A program made the translations under genes and the position numbers. A stretch of DNA of 64,000 nt from Flavobacterium indicum GPTSA100-9 = DSM 17447. Lineage in GTDB: Bacteria; Bacteroidota; Bacteroidia; Flavobacteriales; Flavobacteriaceae. The stretch spans positions 1,240,001-1,304,000 of the forward strand of contig NC_017025.1 of the NCBI RefSeq assembly GCF_000455605.1, in the 5' to 3' direction. Of the stretch, positions 34,581 through 43,016 are shown piece by piece; position 1 is the stretch's first letter, and the number at the start of each line of letters is the position of its first letter. The notes under the pieces were generated by a model that was not told the DNA's origin, searched no databases, and saw nothing but the letters and a program-made list of their open reading frames with translations.

Positions 34581-35528
34581 ATGAGAAAATTAATCCCAGT
34601 ATATATTAGAATTCCATTACTTTATGTAATCATGTTTGGAGTATTGGAGTATTTTATTGATTCAGGAGACCGACCAGCTTTGGTGAAATATCCTGTAGTA
34701 GCATTATTTCATGTGGTATTTATCTTTTTGCTAATTGCCATTGAAGTAGTTCTTAACTCAGTAGATAAAGTTTCTTATCAATTACTTTCTGAAGAAGAGA
34801 AAGCGAAATTAGAGGCAGATAAAAACAAACCATTAGCGCAACAACAAGCGTTTAAAAATTGGATGCGTAAATTAACAGCTTCTCGTTCGATTAATGAAGA
34901 AAAGGATATGTTGTTAGACCATGATTATGATGGTATAAAAGAGTTAGACAATGTGTTGCCACCGTGGTGGGTAGGTCTTTTTTATGCAACTGTTGTTTTT
35001 GCTTTAGTTTATTTAGTTCGTTTCCATATTATGGGCGACTATACTCAGGATGAAGAGTTTACTACAGAAATGAAAATTGCTGATGCAAAAGTAGAAGAAT
35101 ACAAAAAAACGGCTCCAGATTTAATGGATAAAGAAAAAGTAACGCTTTTAACGGATGCAGGTGCTATTGCTGCTGGTAAAACTTTATTTGATGCAAACTG
35201 TGTAGCGTGTCACAGAGCAGATGCTGGTGGTGCAATTGGACCTAATTTAACTGATAATAAATGGATATTAGGTGGTGGAATTAAAAATGTTTTCAACACC
35301 ATTATGGAAGGTGGTCGTCCTGGAAAAGGAATGGTGCCTTGGAAAGAATCGATCAAACCATCCGATATTCAAAAAATAGCAAGTTATGTGTTGTCTTTAC
35401 AAGGAACAAATCCTAAAGACCCAAAACCAACAGAACCTGAAGCTAAAGAATGGAAAGAAGAAGGAGCTGCTGCACCTGCAACAGAAACTCCTGCTCCAAC
35501 AGCTGTAGATTCTACTGCAAAAAAATAA
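34581..35528 (+). CDS. ccoP: cbb3-type oxidase cytochrome c subunit CcoP (single haem)
   Basis: A 315-residue membrane-anchored cytochrome c. Two membrane helices (about 8-25 and 38-60) precede a cytoplasmic charged loop and a third helix (VGLFYATVVFALVYLVRF, about 131-148) that matches the CcoP N-terminal domain. A single haem-binding CVACH is at 207-211, with the distal Met probably in GKGMVPW. Classical CcoP has two CxxCH motifs; only one is present here. A Pro/Ala/Glu-rich tail ends the protein. A terminator follows, separating it from ccoG. Confidence 0.93.
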   Translation: MRKLIPVYIRIPLLYVIMFGVLEYFIDSGDRPALVKYPVVALFHVVFIFLLIAIEVVLNSVDKVSYQLLSEEEKAKLEADKNKPLAQQQAFKNWMRKLTASRSINEEKDMLLDHDYDGIKELDNVLPPWWVGLFYATVVFALVYLVRFHIMGDYTQDEEFTTEMKIADAKVEEYKKTAPDLMDKEKVTLLTDAGAIAAGKTLFDANCVACHRADAGGAIGPNLTDNKWILGGGIKNVFNTIMEGGRPGKGMVPWKESIKPSDIQKIASYVLSLQGTNPKDPKPTEPEAKEWKEEGAAAPATETPAPTAVDSTAKK

Positions 35529-35534
35529 AAAATA

Positions 35535-35570
35535 AAAAAAGGTTTTGGTAGCTTTACCAAAACCTTTTTT
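35535..35570 (+). terminator. Intrinsic terminator after ccoP
   Basis: A 10 bp stem, GGTTTTGGTA / TACCAAAACC, with loop GCTT, followed by six T. A second, looser inverted repeat (AAACCAAAA / TTTTGGTTT) follows at 35571-35601. Confidence 0.85.
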
Positions 35571-35619
35571 AAACCAAAAACAACTGAATTACTTTTGGTT
35601 TAAATAAAAAAATATTGTT

Positions 35620-37041
35620 ATGTCAAATTTACCAGACGAAAGTTTTAGAGATACCATCGCAACGATTGATAAAGAAGGAAAACGAAATTTTATTTTTCCT
35701 AAAAAGCCCGTTGGAAAATTCTACGACAAAAGAAAGTTAGTGAGCTATGTGTTGTTAATTTTTTTAATTGCAAGTCCTTTTATTAAAATTAATGGTAACC
35801 AGTTTTTACTTTTTAATGTTTTAGAAAGAAGATTTAACATCTTCGGATTTCCATTTTGGCCGCAAGATTTTTATCTTTTCGTTGTCATGATGATTGCTGG
35901 AGTAGTGGGGTTAACGCTATTTACAGTAGCATTCGGACGCATATTTTGTGGTTGGTTTTGTCCACAAACCATTTTTATGGAAATGGTTTTCCGTAGAATT
36001 GAATATTGGATTGATGGGGATAGAGGTGCCCAAATTAAATTAAATAATCAAGAATGGAATGCTGAAAAAATTAGAAAAAGACTCTTAAAGTGGTTCATTT
36101 TTTTCTTAATTTCATTTGGAATTGCTAATGTGTTTTTAGCGTATTTAATAGGGAGTGATACATTAATTCAAATGGTGGAGGAAGGTCCATTATCAAATTT
36201 AAGTACGTTAATTGCTTTATTATTATTTACGGGTGTATTCTATTTTGTATTCACTTGGTTTAGAGAGCAAGTTTGTATCATTGCCTGTCCTTATGGAAGA
36301 TTACAAGGCGTACTTTTAGATAATAAAACTATTGTTGTAGCTTATGATCATGTCAGAGGTGAAGGGGATAAAGGAAGAGCTAAGTTTAAAAAGAATGAGG
36401 ACCGTCAAAGTGCGGGTTGGGGTGATTGTATTGATTGTCACCAATGTGTAAATGTTTGTCCTACTGCTATTGATATTCGTAATGGTACACAATTAGAGTG
36501 TGTAAATTGTACGGCTTGTATTGATGAATGTGACAGCATGATGGAAAAAGTTGGATTACCTAAAGGTTTAATTCGATATGCAAGTGAAGATGAGATTGTT
36601 AAAAAAGAAAAGTTCAAAATAACAACTCGTATGAAAGGATATATTGCTGTTTTAAGTATTCTTTTAATCCTAATGTTTTCTATGATTTTACTGCGTACAG
36701 ATGTGGATACAACCATTTTACGATTACCAGGTCAATTGTATGAAGAAAAAGGTAAAAACATCAGTAATGTGTACACTTTTAAAGTAATCAATAAGTCAAC
36801 TGAAGCATTGGAACACATTACATTTAAAGTGGTGAATCCTAAACAAGGAATATTGAAATTAGTAGGTAATCAAGAGATTCATGTAAAAAAAGCTGATTTA
36901 GCACAAGGAACTTTGTTTGTAGAAATTCCAGCTGCTTTGTTAGAAAGCGATAACACAAAAATTAATATTGAAGTACGTCAAGGTAATAAAGTAATTGAAA
37001 CGGTTACAACCAATTTCTTAGGACCTCGCGCTTTCAATTAA
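35620..37041 (+). CDS. ccoG: Cytochrome c oxidase accessory protein CcoG (FixG/RdxA)
   Basis: A 473-residue inner-membrane iron-sulfur protein implicated in copper reduction during cbb3 assembly. Five or so membrane helices, CGWFCPQT and CIIACPYGRLQG in the membrane part, then a ferredoxin-like domain starting at Cys270 with CIDCHQCVNVCP and CVNCTACIDECD for two 4Fe-4S clusters. The C-terminal 110 residues form the extracytoplasmic Ig-like IG-FixG domain. Followed 22 bases later by fixH. Confidence 0.95.
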   Translation: MSNLPDESFRDTIATIDKEGKRNFIFPKKPVGKFYDKRKLVSYVLLIFLIASPFIKINGNQFLLFNVLERRFNIFGFPFWPQDFYLFVVMMIAGVVGLTLFTVAFGRIFCGWFCPQTIFMEMVFRRIEYWIDGDRGAQIKLNNQEWNAEKIRKRLLKWFIFFLISFGIANVFLAYLIGSDTLIQMVEEGPLSNLSTLIALLLFTGVFYFVFTWFREQVCIIACPYGRLQGVLLDNKTIVVAYDHVRGEGDKGRAKFKKNEDRQSAGWGDCIDCHQCVNVCPTAIDIRNGTQLECVNCTACIDECDSMMEKVGLPKGLIRYASEDEIVKKEKFKITTRMKGYIAVLSILLILMFSMILLRTDVDTTILRLPGQLYEEKGKNISNVYTFKVINKSTEALEHITFKVVNPKQGILKLVGNQEIHVKKADLAQGTLFVEIPAALLESDNTKINIEVRQGNKVIETVTTNFLGPRAFN

Positions 37042-37063
37042 ACTAACCAAAAAAAACAAGAAC

Positions 37064-37510
37064 ATGAAATTTAACTGGGGAACAGGAGTAGTAGTAGGCT
37101 TTGCTGGATTTATAGGCTTCATACTATTCTTCATTATTAAACTGCAAACTAATCCAGCTTACGACCATGAATTGGTGGCAGATGATTATTATAAACAAGA
37201 ACGTAATGTTCAAGATAATATAGAAAAGCAGAACAATTCTAATGAGTTAAAAGAAAAGTTAACGGTTACTAAATCGTCAGAAGGAATAATAGTAACTTTT
37301 CCACCTCATTTTAATTTTAAACAAATAAACGGTACTATTTCCCTATATAGACCGTCCAGCCAGAAGTTGGATTTTGACACAAAGATATCTTTATCAAGTC
37401 CAATAATGCTCATACCTAAAAACAAACTGACTGGCGGTCTTTGGGAAATTTCTATAGATTGGAATTACGAAGGTAAAAATTATTTAAATAAAGAAACAGT
37501 CTATTTTTAA
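37064..37510 (+). CDS. fixH: FixH family protein
   Basis: A 148-residue protein with one N-terminal membrane helix (about 5-25) and a periplasmic domain beginning ADDYYKQERNVQDN, the family hallmark. FixH/CcoH proteins help cbb3 oxidase assembly and interact with CcoI in other bacteria. It is shorter on the C-terminal side than some relatives but complete, ending in a beta strand. Confidence 0.9.
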   Translation: MKFNWGTGVVVGFAGFIGFILFFIIKLQTNPAYDHELVADDYYKQERNVQDNIEKQNNSNELKEKLTVTKSSEGIIVTFPPHFNFKQINGTISLYRPSSQKLDFDTKISLSSPIMLIPKNKLTGGLWEISIDWNYEGKNYLNKETVYF

Positions 37511-37633
37511 TGAATGATTATTTTTGTAAGTGTAGATAGGGAGCAAAATTGTTTAAAAACTTTGTTTTAATCATAGGGTATTTTTTTCTTCCTCTCTATC
37601 TTCACTTATCTATCTTCACCTATTTTAAATGCT

Positions 37634-38335
37634 ATGTTATATTCTGCTCTAATATTCGGATTAATCAGTAGTTTGCACTGCGTAGGTATGTGTGGTCCTA
37701 TTGCTATGATGATTCCTATTGATCGAAATAATCCAGCAAAAAAGGTGATTCAAATTATGACTTATCAGTTGGGTAGAATAACAGCCTATGCTTCTTTAGG
37801 ACTTGTTTTCGGATTGTTAGGAAAAGGTTTCTTTTTAGCAGGATGGCAACAACAATTATCTATATTAGTAGGTGTATTAATGATTGTTATTGCTTTAGTA
37901 CCAGAAAAAAAACTGGCAGCCTATAATTTTTCTAAACCAATTTATTTGTTCGTTTCAAAAGTTAAACAACAATTAGGACAACAATTCAAAAGAAAAAGTT
38001 TTAAATCACTTTATTTAATCGGACTTTTTAATGGGTATTTACCTTGTGGAATGGTATATGCCGCTTTGTTTGGTGCCATTGCAATGCACTCAATTTCATT
38101 AAGTATTTTATACATGATATTATTTGGAATGGGTACAATTCCACTAATGGTTGTTGTTATTCATGTAGCCCAATTTTCAAAATTTAAATTCAAAAGCCAA
38201 ATTCAACGCATTATTCCAATAATAATTGTTTGTATAGGAATCTTATTTATTTTAAGGGGACTTGGATTAGATATTCCTTATATGTCTCCAAGTACTTTAG
38301 ATTTGCATGTACAAGCAGACGCTAATTGTCATTAA
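37634..38335 (+). CDS. TauE/SafE-like membrane protein of the cco locus
   Basis: A 233-residue polytopic protein with about six membrane segments. It opens with LHCVGMCGPIAMMIP and has NGYLPCGMVYAALFGAI in the second half, the paired Cys/Pro motifs of the DsbD-like/UreH-like family often annotated as sulfite exporter TauE/SafE. Such genes recur at the end of Bacteroidetes cco clusters and may move copper or thiols for oxidase maturation; the role is inferred from position. A 123 bp gap separates it from fixH. Confidence 0.85.
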   Translation: MLYSALIFGLISSLHCVGMCGPIAMMIPIDRNNPAKKVIQIMTYQLGRITAYASLGLVFGLLGKGFFLAGWQQQLSILVGVLMIVIALVPEKKLAAYNFSKPIYLFVSKVKQQLGQQFKRKSFKSLYLIGLFNGYLPCGMVYAALFGAIAMHSISLSILYMILFGMGTIPLMVVVIHVAQFSKFKFKSQIQRIIPIIIVCIGILFILRGLGLDIPYMSPSTLDLHVQADANCH

Positions 38336-38373
38336 TGTTTCATAATAACTACTAATATTATAGTATCTTCATA

Positions 38374-39843
38374 TTATTTTTTTGATAAGATGTAATTTAA
38401 ATAGATCAAATTTGAATTTGTTTTTTCTATTTCCATTTGCACTATTTTCTTATGTAAATTTGCAAATTCAATCGAGGTTTTCTTTAGATAAGGATCGTTT
38501 GATATAGCTTCTATTAATTTTAGTATCTTCTTTTCTAGAGCATTTATTTTAAATGTTTTGGTATATTTCTTTTTAAATGAATTTAAATTATGAAGTACGA
38601 GTTTGTAATTTTTTAATTCAAAATGAATGATAATATTTAAAATCTCTGCTTTTATAAACGTATTCGGTCGGTCATTGAAATCAAATTCATTTAAAATATA
38701 ATTAATATGTTTTAACGACTGTGATAAATTCTTAGTGATTAAGGTAATACATGCAAACTGATAATACATACCAATATAATAGTAAGGTTCAATATTAAAT
38801 TTGTTGGTATTAATTTGTTTGACAATATGTTGCATCATTTGTAATCCTTCTTGAAACTGATTGTTATAAACTAAATGTTCCAATTCAGCAAGATAGGTGT
38901 GAAAAAATATGCGTTCTAAAGCTACATTTTTTTGGAAATCAAGAATAGAGTCAAATTGTCGTAAGCCTTCAATTTTGTTGTAAAAAGTTGCATCGTCACT
39001 TTTTTTGTAAATATCAATTATTCGTGTGTAAACCGAAATATAATCCAATGGATTTTCTTGTTTATAAAAAACTTGCTCATCATAAATTTCTATTGCCTTT
39101 TCTAAATGTTTTAATTCATTTGCCGTTTGTTGTAAAACATGAAAGTAATTAGCAAAAATTAACTCTTTAAAAATACGAGGCTGTGTTGAGGTTAATAGTT
39201 CCTTATGGTCTACTATTAAAGGGTGTTGTATTATTTGTTCAAACTCAGAAATAATTTTTTCTAAAGCAATTTTACCGGTACTGTTTTTAAGGTAATAACT
39301 GTGATAGTATAAGTCTACTATTGTTCGGTTTCTTTTAATCGAATTAAAATATTCGTCAATTTTCTTATTAACAGACATGGCTCCTTGAAATCCTTTAGAA
39401 TAGCCCATACATTTTTTCTCCCAATTCAAAAGTTCTAACATCAAAATTTCATTTTCATTTTTACTGTTAAGCTTTTTTGCTTTTTGAATGATGCGAAGAC
39501 ATTCTTCATAAAGTCCTTTGTAAAATAAAATTTCAACTGATTTAATTAAATTTTGAAGTTTCAAACTCACTGTTTTCTCATAATGGAATTCATTTAAAGA
39601 ACGAAGTATTAGTTTGTTTAAATAATTTAAATCATAAGAAACGTTTTTATCAGAAAATTGATGTTCATTGATGTGTTTTTTTAACAATTGTTCATCTATA
39701 TCTGTGAAATTATTAAAAATATCGAAAAGCATTAAGTATTTATTCTGATTCCCAAAAATATTTTTGTTAACAAAAAGCTTAAAATAGCGTTTCTCATTCA
39801 TAGATAATGATTCTATGATTTTTTTAGTCTCTTCTATAATCAT
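38374..39843 (-). CDS. Large helical (TPR-like) protein of unknown function
   Basis: A 489-residue cytosolic protein with no signal peptide or membrane segment. It is almost entirely helical and rich in Leu, Asn and Lys. Segments such as LFYKGLYEECLRIIQKAKKL and YNNQFQEGLQMMQHIVKQI have tetratricopeptide-like spacing. The opening SLSMNEKRYFKLFVNKN is reminiscent of other Bacteroidetes hypothetical proteins. I do not recognise a named family. It stands alone, divergent from the first surface-protein gene and separated from it by 126 bp that contain a putative promoter for that gene. No function is proposed. Confidence 0.7.
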   Translation of the reverse strand: MIIEETKKIIESLSMNEKRYFKLFVNKNIFGNQNKYLMLFDIFNNFTDIDEQLLKKHINEHQFSDKNVSYDLNYLNKLILRSLNEFHYEKTVSLKLQNLIKSVEILFYKGLYEECLRIIQKAKKLNSKNENEILMLELLNWEKKCMGYSKGFQGAMSVNKKIDEYFNSIKRNRTIVDLYYHSYYLKNSTGKIALEKIISEFEQIIQHPLIVDHKELLTSTQPRIFKELIFANYFHVLQQTANELKHLEKAIEIYDEQVFYKQENPLDYISVYTRIIDIYKKSDDATFYNKIEGLRQFDSILDFQKNVALERIFFHTYLAELEHLVYNNQFQEGLQMMQHIVKQINTNKFNIEPYYYIGMYYQFACITLITKNLSQSLKHINYILNEFDFNDRPNTFIKAEILNIIIHFELKNYKLVLHNLNSFKKKYTKTFKINALEKKILKLIEAISNDPYLKKTSIEFANLHKKIVQMEIEKTNSNLIYLNYILSKK

Positions 39844-39855
39844 AAGATGAATATT

Positions 39856-39915
39856 CTGAAATCCAAATTTAATCGTTTTTTATGAAAAAAAGTCATTACT
39901 GAATCAATATTTTTG
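39856..39915 (+). promoter_or_regulatory. CTGAAAT box and -7 element in front of surface-protein operon (P1)
   Basis: CTGAAAT at 39856-39862 lies exactly 52 nt (first base to first base) before TATTTTTG at 39908-39915, an exact TAnnTTTG match. The same pair with the same spacing occurs at 50472/50524 and 50699/50751. A-rich then T-rich tracts follow the box in all three. Confidence 0.55.
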
Positions 39916-39969
39916 AAATGTAATTAAGAAATGATTAAATAATTATTAGGTAATCAATAAGATAAGGCT

Positions 39970-42900
39970 ATGAAACAACACTACATTAAAGTCAAACTAA
40001 ATGCTTTTATTCATAGTATCGCTATGTTTTTTGCTTCATTTGCATTCAGTGCTACAATTTATGTAAATAATGCTGATGTTACTTTAGCTGGAGATATCTA
40101 TTGTGGTGCTATAGGAAATGATGCCAATAGTGGTCTTGCATCAAATTTACCAAAATTAACACTTAATGCTGCATTAGCAATTGCAAATAATGGGGATATC
40201 ATCTATGTCGATACGGGTTCTTACAGTGGTGCGTTGAATCGTTCATTGGCTATTAATAAAGAAGTTCAAATTATTGGTGCTGGTGAAGGGAATACTGTTT
40301 TTGATAATGCCTTAAATACGCAACGTTGGGCTACCATTACCGCAAATAACGTTAAAATATCGAAATTAACAGTAACTCGTTTTGCACTTGCAACTGACGG
40401 AATAGCATTAGCAATTACTAGTGGAACTAATATAGAACTAAATCGAGTGTTAATCTATGCTAATGTGGGAAGTGCAGGTCAGGGTGCTGTATTTATTAGT
40501 GGTACTACAACTAGTGTAACGATTAAAAATTCGGGTAGTCCTTGTAACCGTGTAGCAGCAGCAAATTATGGAGGTGGTTATAAAATTGACGGTTCAACAG
40601 TACTTTTTGATAATTGTAGTATCAATAATAATATTGTCTCGGCTATTCAAGGTGGTGGAATATTAATTATAGGGAATACTGCAAATGTAACCATCAATAA
40701 TACAACCTTTGATGATAATGAAGCGGCAGCTGGGGGAGCTATCTGTATTCAAAATGGAACGGTTAACATAAATAATTGTTGTTTCAATGGGAATACAACT
40801 AATGCTGGGGCAGGGAATAATTTAGGAGGAGGTGCCATTTTAGTGCAAGCTTCTACTAATGGTACAACAACCAATATTAATGTAAATAATTGTAGTTTCA
40901 CTAATAATTCAACCGGACCTGCAAGTTCAGATGGAGGTGCAGTTAGTGTTGTTAATTTAAATAGTCCAACTTGTAATTTAACTTTTCTAACCTGTTCTTT
41001 CGCAAATAATAATGCGCAAGATAAAGGTGAAGATGTGTTTTTTGATCTAATTAATGCTCCAGTTTTTAATGTGATTTTTAGAAATAATTCGTTTTTATCA
41101 GTTTATAGCGGTACGCAAGTAAATTTGTATAATCAAGATTTTTCTGCAGCATTTATTAAGTTTGAACAACAAGCCGGTTTGGGGGCAAATGGCGATATTG
41201 TAGCTGACGGTAGCGGTGTGAGTATTTCTAAACCTGAAATGACTGGAGTTTATACCGAATCTTCTACAGTTTTACCTGTTGGTTTACCTGTAACAAGATG
41301 TTATGATCGATTTGACGGGGCTTGTGGAACAACTTCGGCAACAATGGCATGTATAACAGAGAATAGTTGGAATGGTGCTACTTGGTCAAGAGGAACAGCT
41401 CCTACAGTTTACGAACATGTTATTTTGAATGCTAATTATAATACGTTAACTCACGGTAATATTAACGCCTGTCAAATGACTGTAAAATCGGGGGTTACTT
41501 TAGATATTGTAGATGGTACAAATGGAACTTATGTGTACGTTGTGAATTCTATTTTTAATTCAGGTACTATCAATGTTTCTTCTAAAGGAAATTTGGTTCA
41601 AGTAAATCATCCTAATGATTTGAATAACGAGCCAATCGTAACTCCATCTATCAATTTTACAAAAAATACGGGTAATAAAATAAGATGGGATTATATATAT
41701 TGGAGTAAGCCTATCGCAAATGCAGTATTATCTAATTATGCTACCAATTTCGACTTAAAATATTTTTGGGATCCCGATTTTTGTATCGCAGGTATAGATC
41801 ATAGCTATTTGGGTTGGCAATTTTTATCAAGCGAACCATCAGTTGGAACCGGATTTATTACACGAGTGAAAACGGCAGCGGGATTAACACCTACAAATAT
41901 TCAATTAAATTATTCCGGACTTTCAAATAATGGAGATTATTCAGCTACTATTAAGTATTATGATACGAATGATAATGCTTTCAGAAATTTTACATTGTTA
42001 GGTAATCCATATCCTGGTGCCATTAAATTTGAAAATTTTTATAACGATAATAGAGATAAAATATACGGTACTGTTTACTTGTGGTCGGCTAATACACCCT
42101 ATCCTGGTAGTGGAGAGTACCAACAAGCAGATTATGCTTCTTTCAACTTAACTGGTGGAGTGGGTGTAGCTGGAGCTTCAACACAATCTCCAAATGGAAT
42201 TTTACCTAATGGTTATATCGCTTCTGCACAAGGTTTTATGGTTCGTCCAAAAGTAAACGGAACGGTTACGTTTAAAAATTCACAACGAACTAAAGATATT
42301 CCAAGTAATAATCAATTTTATCGTTCTCAGGCTGTAACAAGCACAAATTCTACAAAAGATCGTTATTGGTTGAGAATAACAGATGAAAGTGGTCGATATA
42401 ACGAACAATTAATTGGTTATTTACCCGAATCATCTTTGGATTTTGATGAAGCTTATGACGGTCCAATTAATTCTTTAGCTACTTTGAAGTTTTATTCTAA
42501 ATTAGGTCAAGAAAAATTGGTAATCCAAAGCCGTGGAGCATTTTCTGAAACGGATACCCTTTCAATTGCTTATGAGTCTTCTATTCAAAAAAGTCACTAT
42601 CAAATTAGTATGACTCAAAAAGAAGGTGTCTTTGAAAATCAAGCAGTTTATATTCACGATAAATTACTTAATTTTTACCAAAACTTACAAGATGGTGCTT
42701 ATATTTTTTGTCCAACATCCGATGATAAAAACAGATTTGAAATCATTTATAAAACAAAACAGAGGGAAATTGTAAACCAAGTAAATGAAGGTATAAATAT
42801 TTTGGCTTACCAAAATCAACTCGAAGTAACATCATTCGCACCTATTTCTTCTGTAAAGGTGTTTGATTTGCAAGGTAAATTAGTTTTAGAAAAATACCCT

Positions 42901-43014
42901 CAAACCAATACAACTCATGTACAATCTGCACTTGTTTTAACACAAGGGGTATATCTTGTAACTGTTGATACCCATAATAAAACCAATAAAACTACCAAAA
43001 TACTAATTCAATAA
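39970..43014 (+). CDS. Secreted beta-helix surface protein with T9SS-type tail
   Basis: A 1014-residue exported protein with a signal peptide ending near SFAFSA. Residues about 40-380 form a right-handed parallel beta-helix: the start DANSGLASNLPKLTLNAAL, and many short rungs with N/G/T patterns such as NNCCFNGNTTNAGAG, match pectate-lyase-like/polymorphic outer-membrane repeats. The middle (about 450-760) is an uncharacterised beta-rich module including FTLLGNPYPGAI. The last 75 residues (VKVFDLQGKLVLEKYP, QGVYLVTV) resemble the type A T9SS C-terminal signal. Probably an adhesin or polysaccharide-binding protein; no catalytic residues identified. Two bases separate it from the next giant gene. 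Confidence 0.85.
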   Translation: MKQHYIKVKLNAFIHSIAMFFASFAFSATIYVNNADVTLAGDIYCGAIGNDANSGLASNLPKLTLNAALAIANNGDIIYVDTGSYSGALNRSLAINKEVQIIGAGEGNTVFDNALNTQRWATITANNVKISKLTVTRFALATDGIALAITSGTNIELNRVLIYANVGSAGQGAVFISGTTTSVTIKNSGSPCNRVAAANYGGGYKIDGSTVLFDNCSINNNIVSAIQGGGILIIGNTANVTINNTTFDDNEAAAGGAICIQNGTVNINNCCFNGNTTNAGAGNNLGGGAILVQASTNGTTTNINVNNCSFTNNSTGPASSDGGAVSVVNLNSPTCNLTFLTCSFANNNAQDKGEDVFFDLINAPVFNVIFRNNSFLSVYSGTQVNLYNQDFSAAFIKFEQQAGLGANGDIVADGSGVSISKPEMTGVYTESSTVLPVGLPVTRCYDRFDGACGTTSATMACITENSWNGATWSRGTAPTVYEHVILNANYNTLTHGNINACQMTVKSGVTLDIVDGTNGTYVYVVNSIFNSGTINVSSKGNLVQVNHPNDLNNEPIVTPSINFTKNTGNKIRWDYIYWSKPIANAVLSNYATNFDLKYFWDPDFCIAGIDHSYLGWQFLSSEPSVGTGFITRVKTAAGLTPTNIQLNYSGLSNNGDYSATIKYYDTNDNAFRNFTLLGNPYPGAIKFENFYNDNRDKIYGTVYLWSANTPYPGSGEYQQADYASFNLTGGVGVAGASTQSPNGILPNGYIASAQGFMVRPKVNGTVTFKNSQRTKDIPSNNQFYRSQAVTSTNSTKDRYWLRITDESGRYNEQLIGYLPESSLDFDEAYDGPINSLATLKFYSKLGQEKLVIQSRGAFSETDTLSIAYESSIQKSHYQISMTQKEGVFENQAVYIHDKLLNFYQNLQDGAYIFCPTSDDKNRFEIIYKTKQREIVNQVNEGINILAYQNQLEVTSFAPISSVKVFDLQGKLVLEKYPQTNTTHVQSALVLTQGVYLVTVDTHNKTNKTTKILIQ

Positions 43015-43016
43015 CA

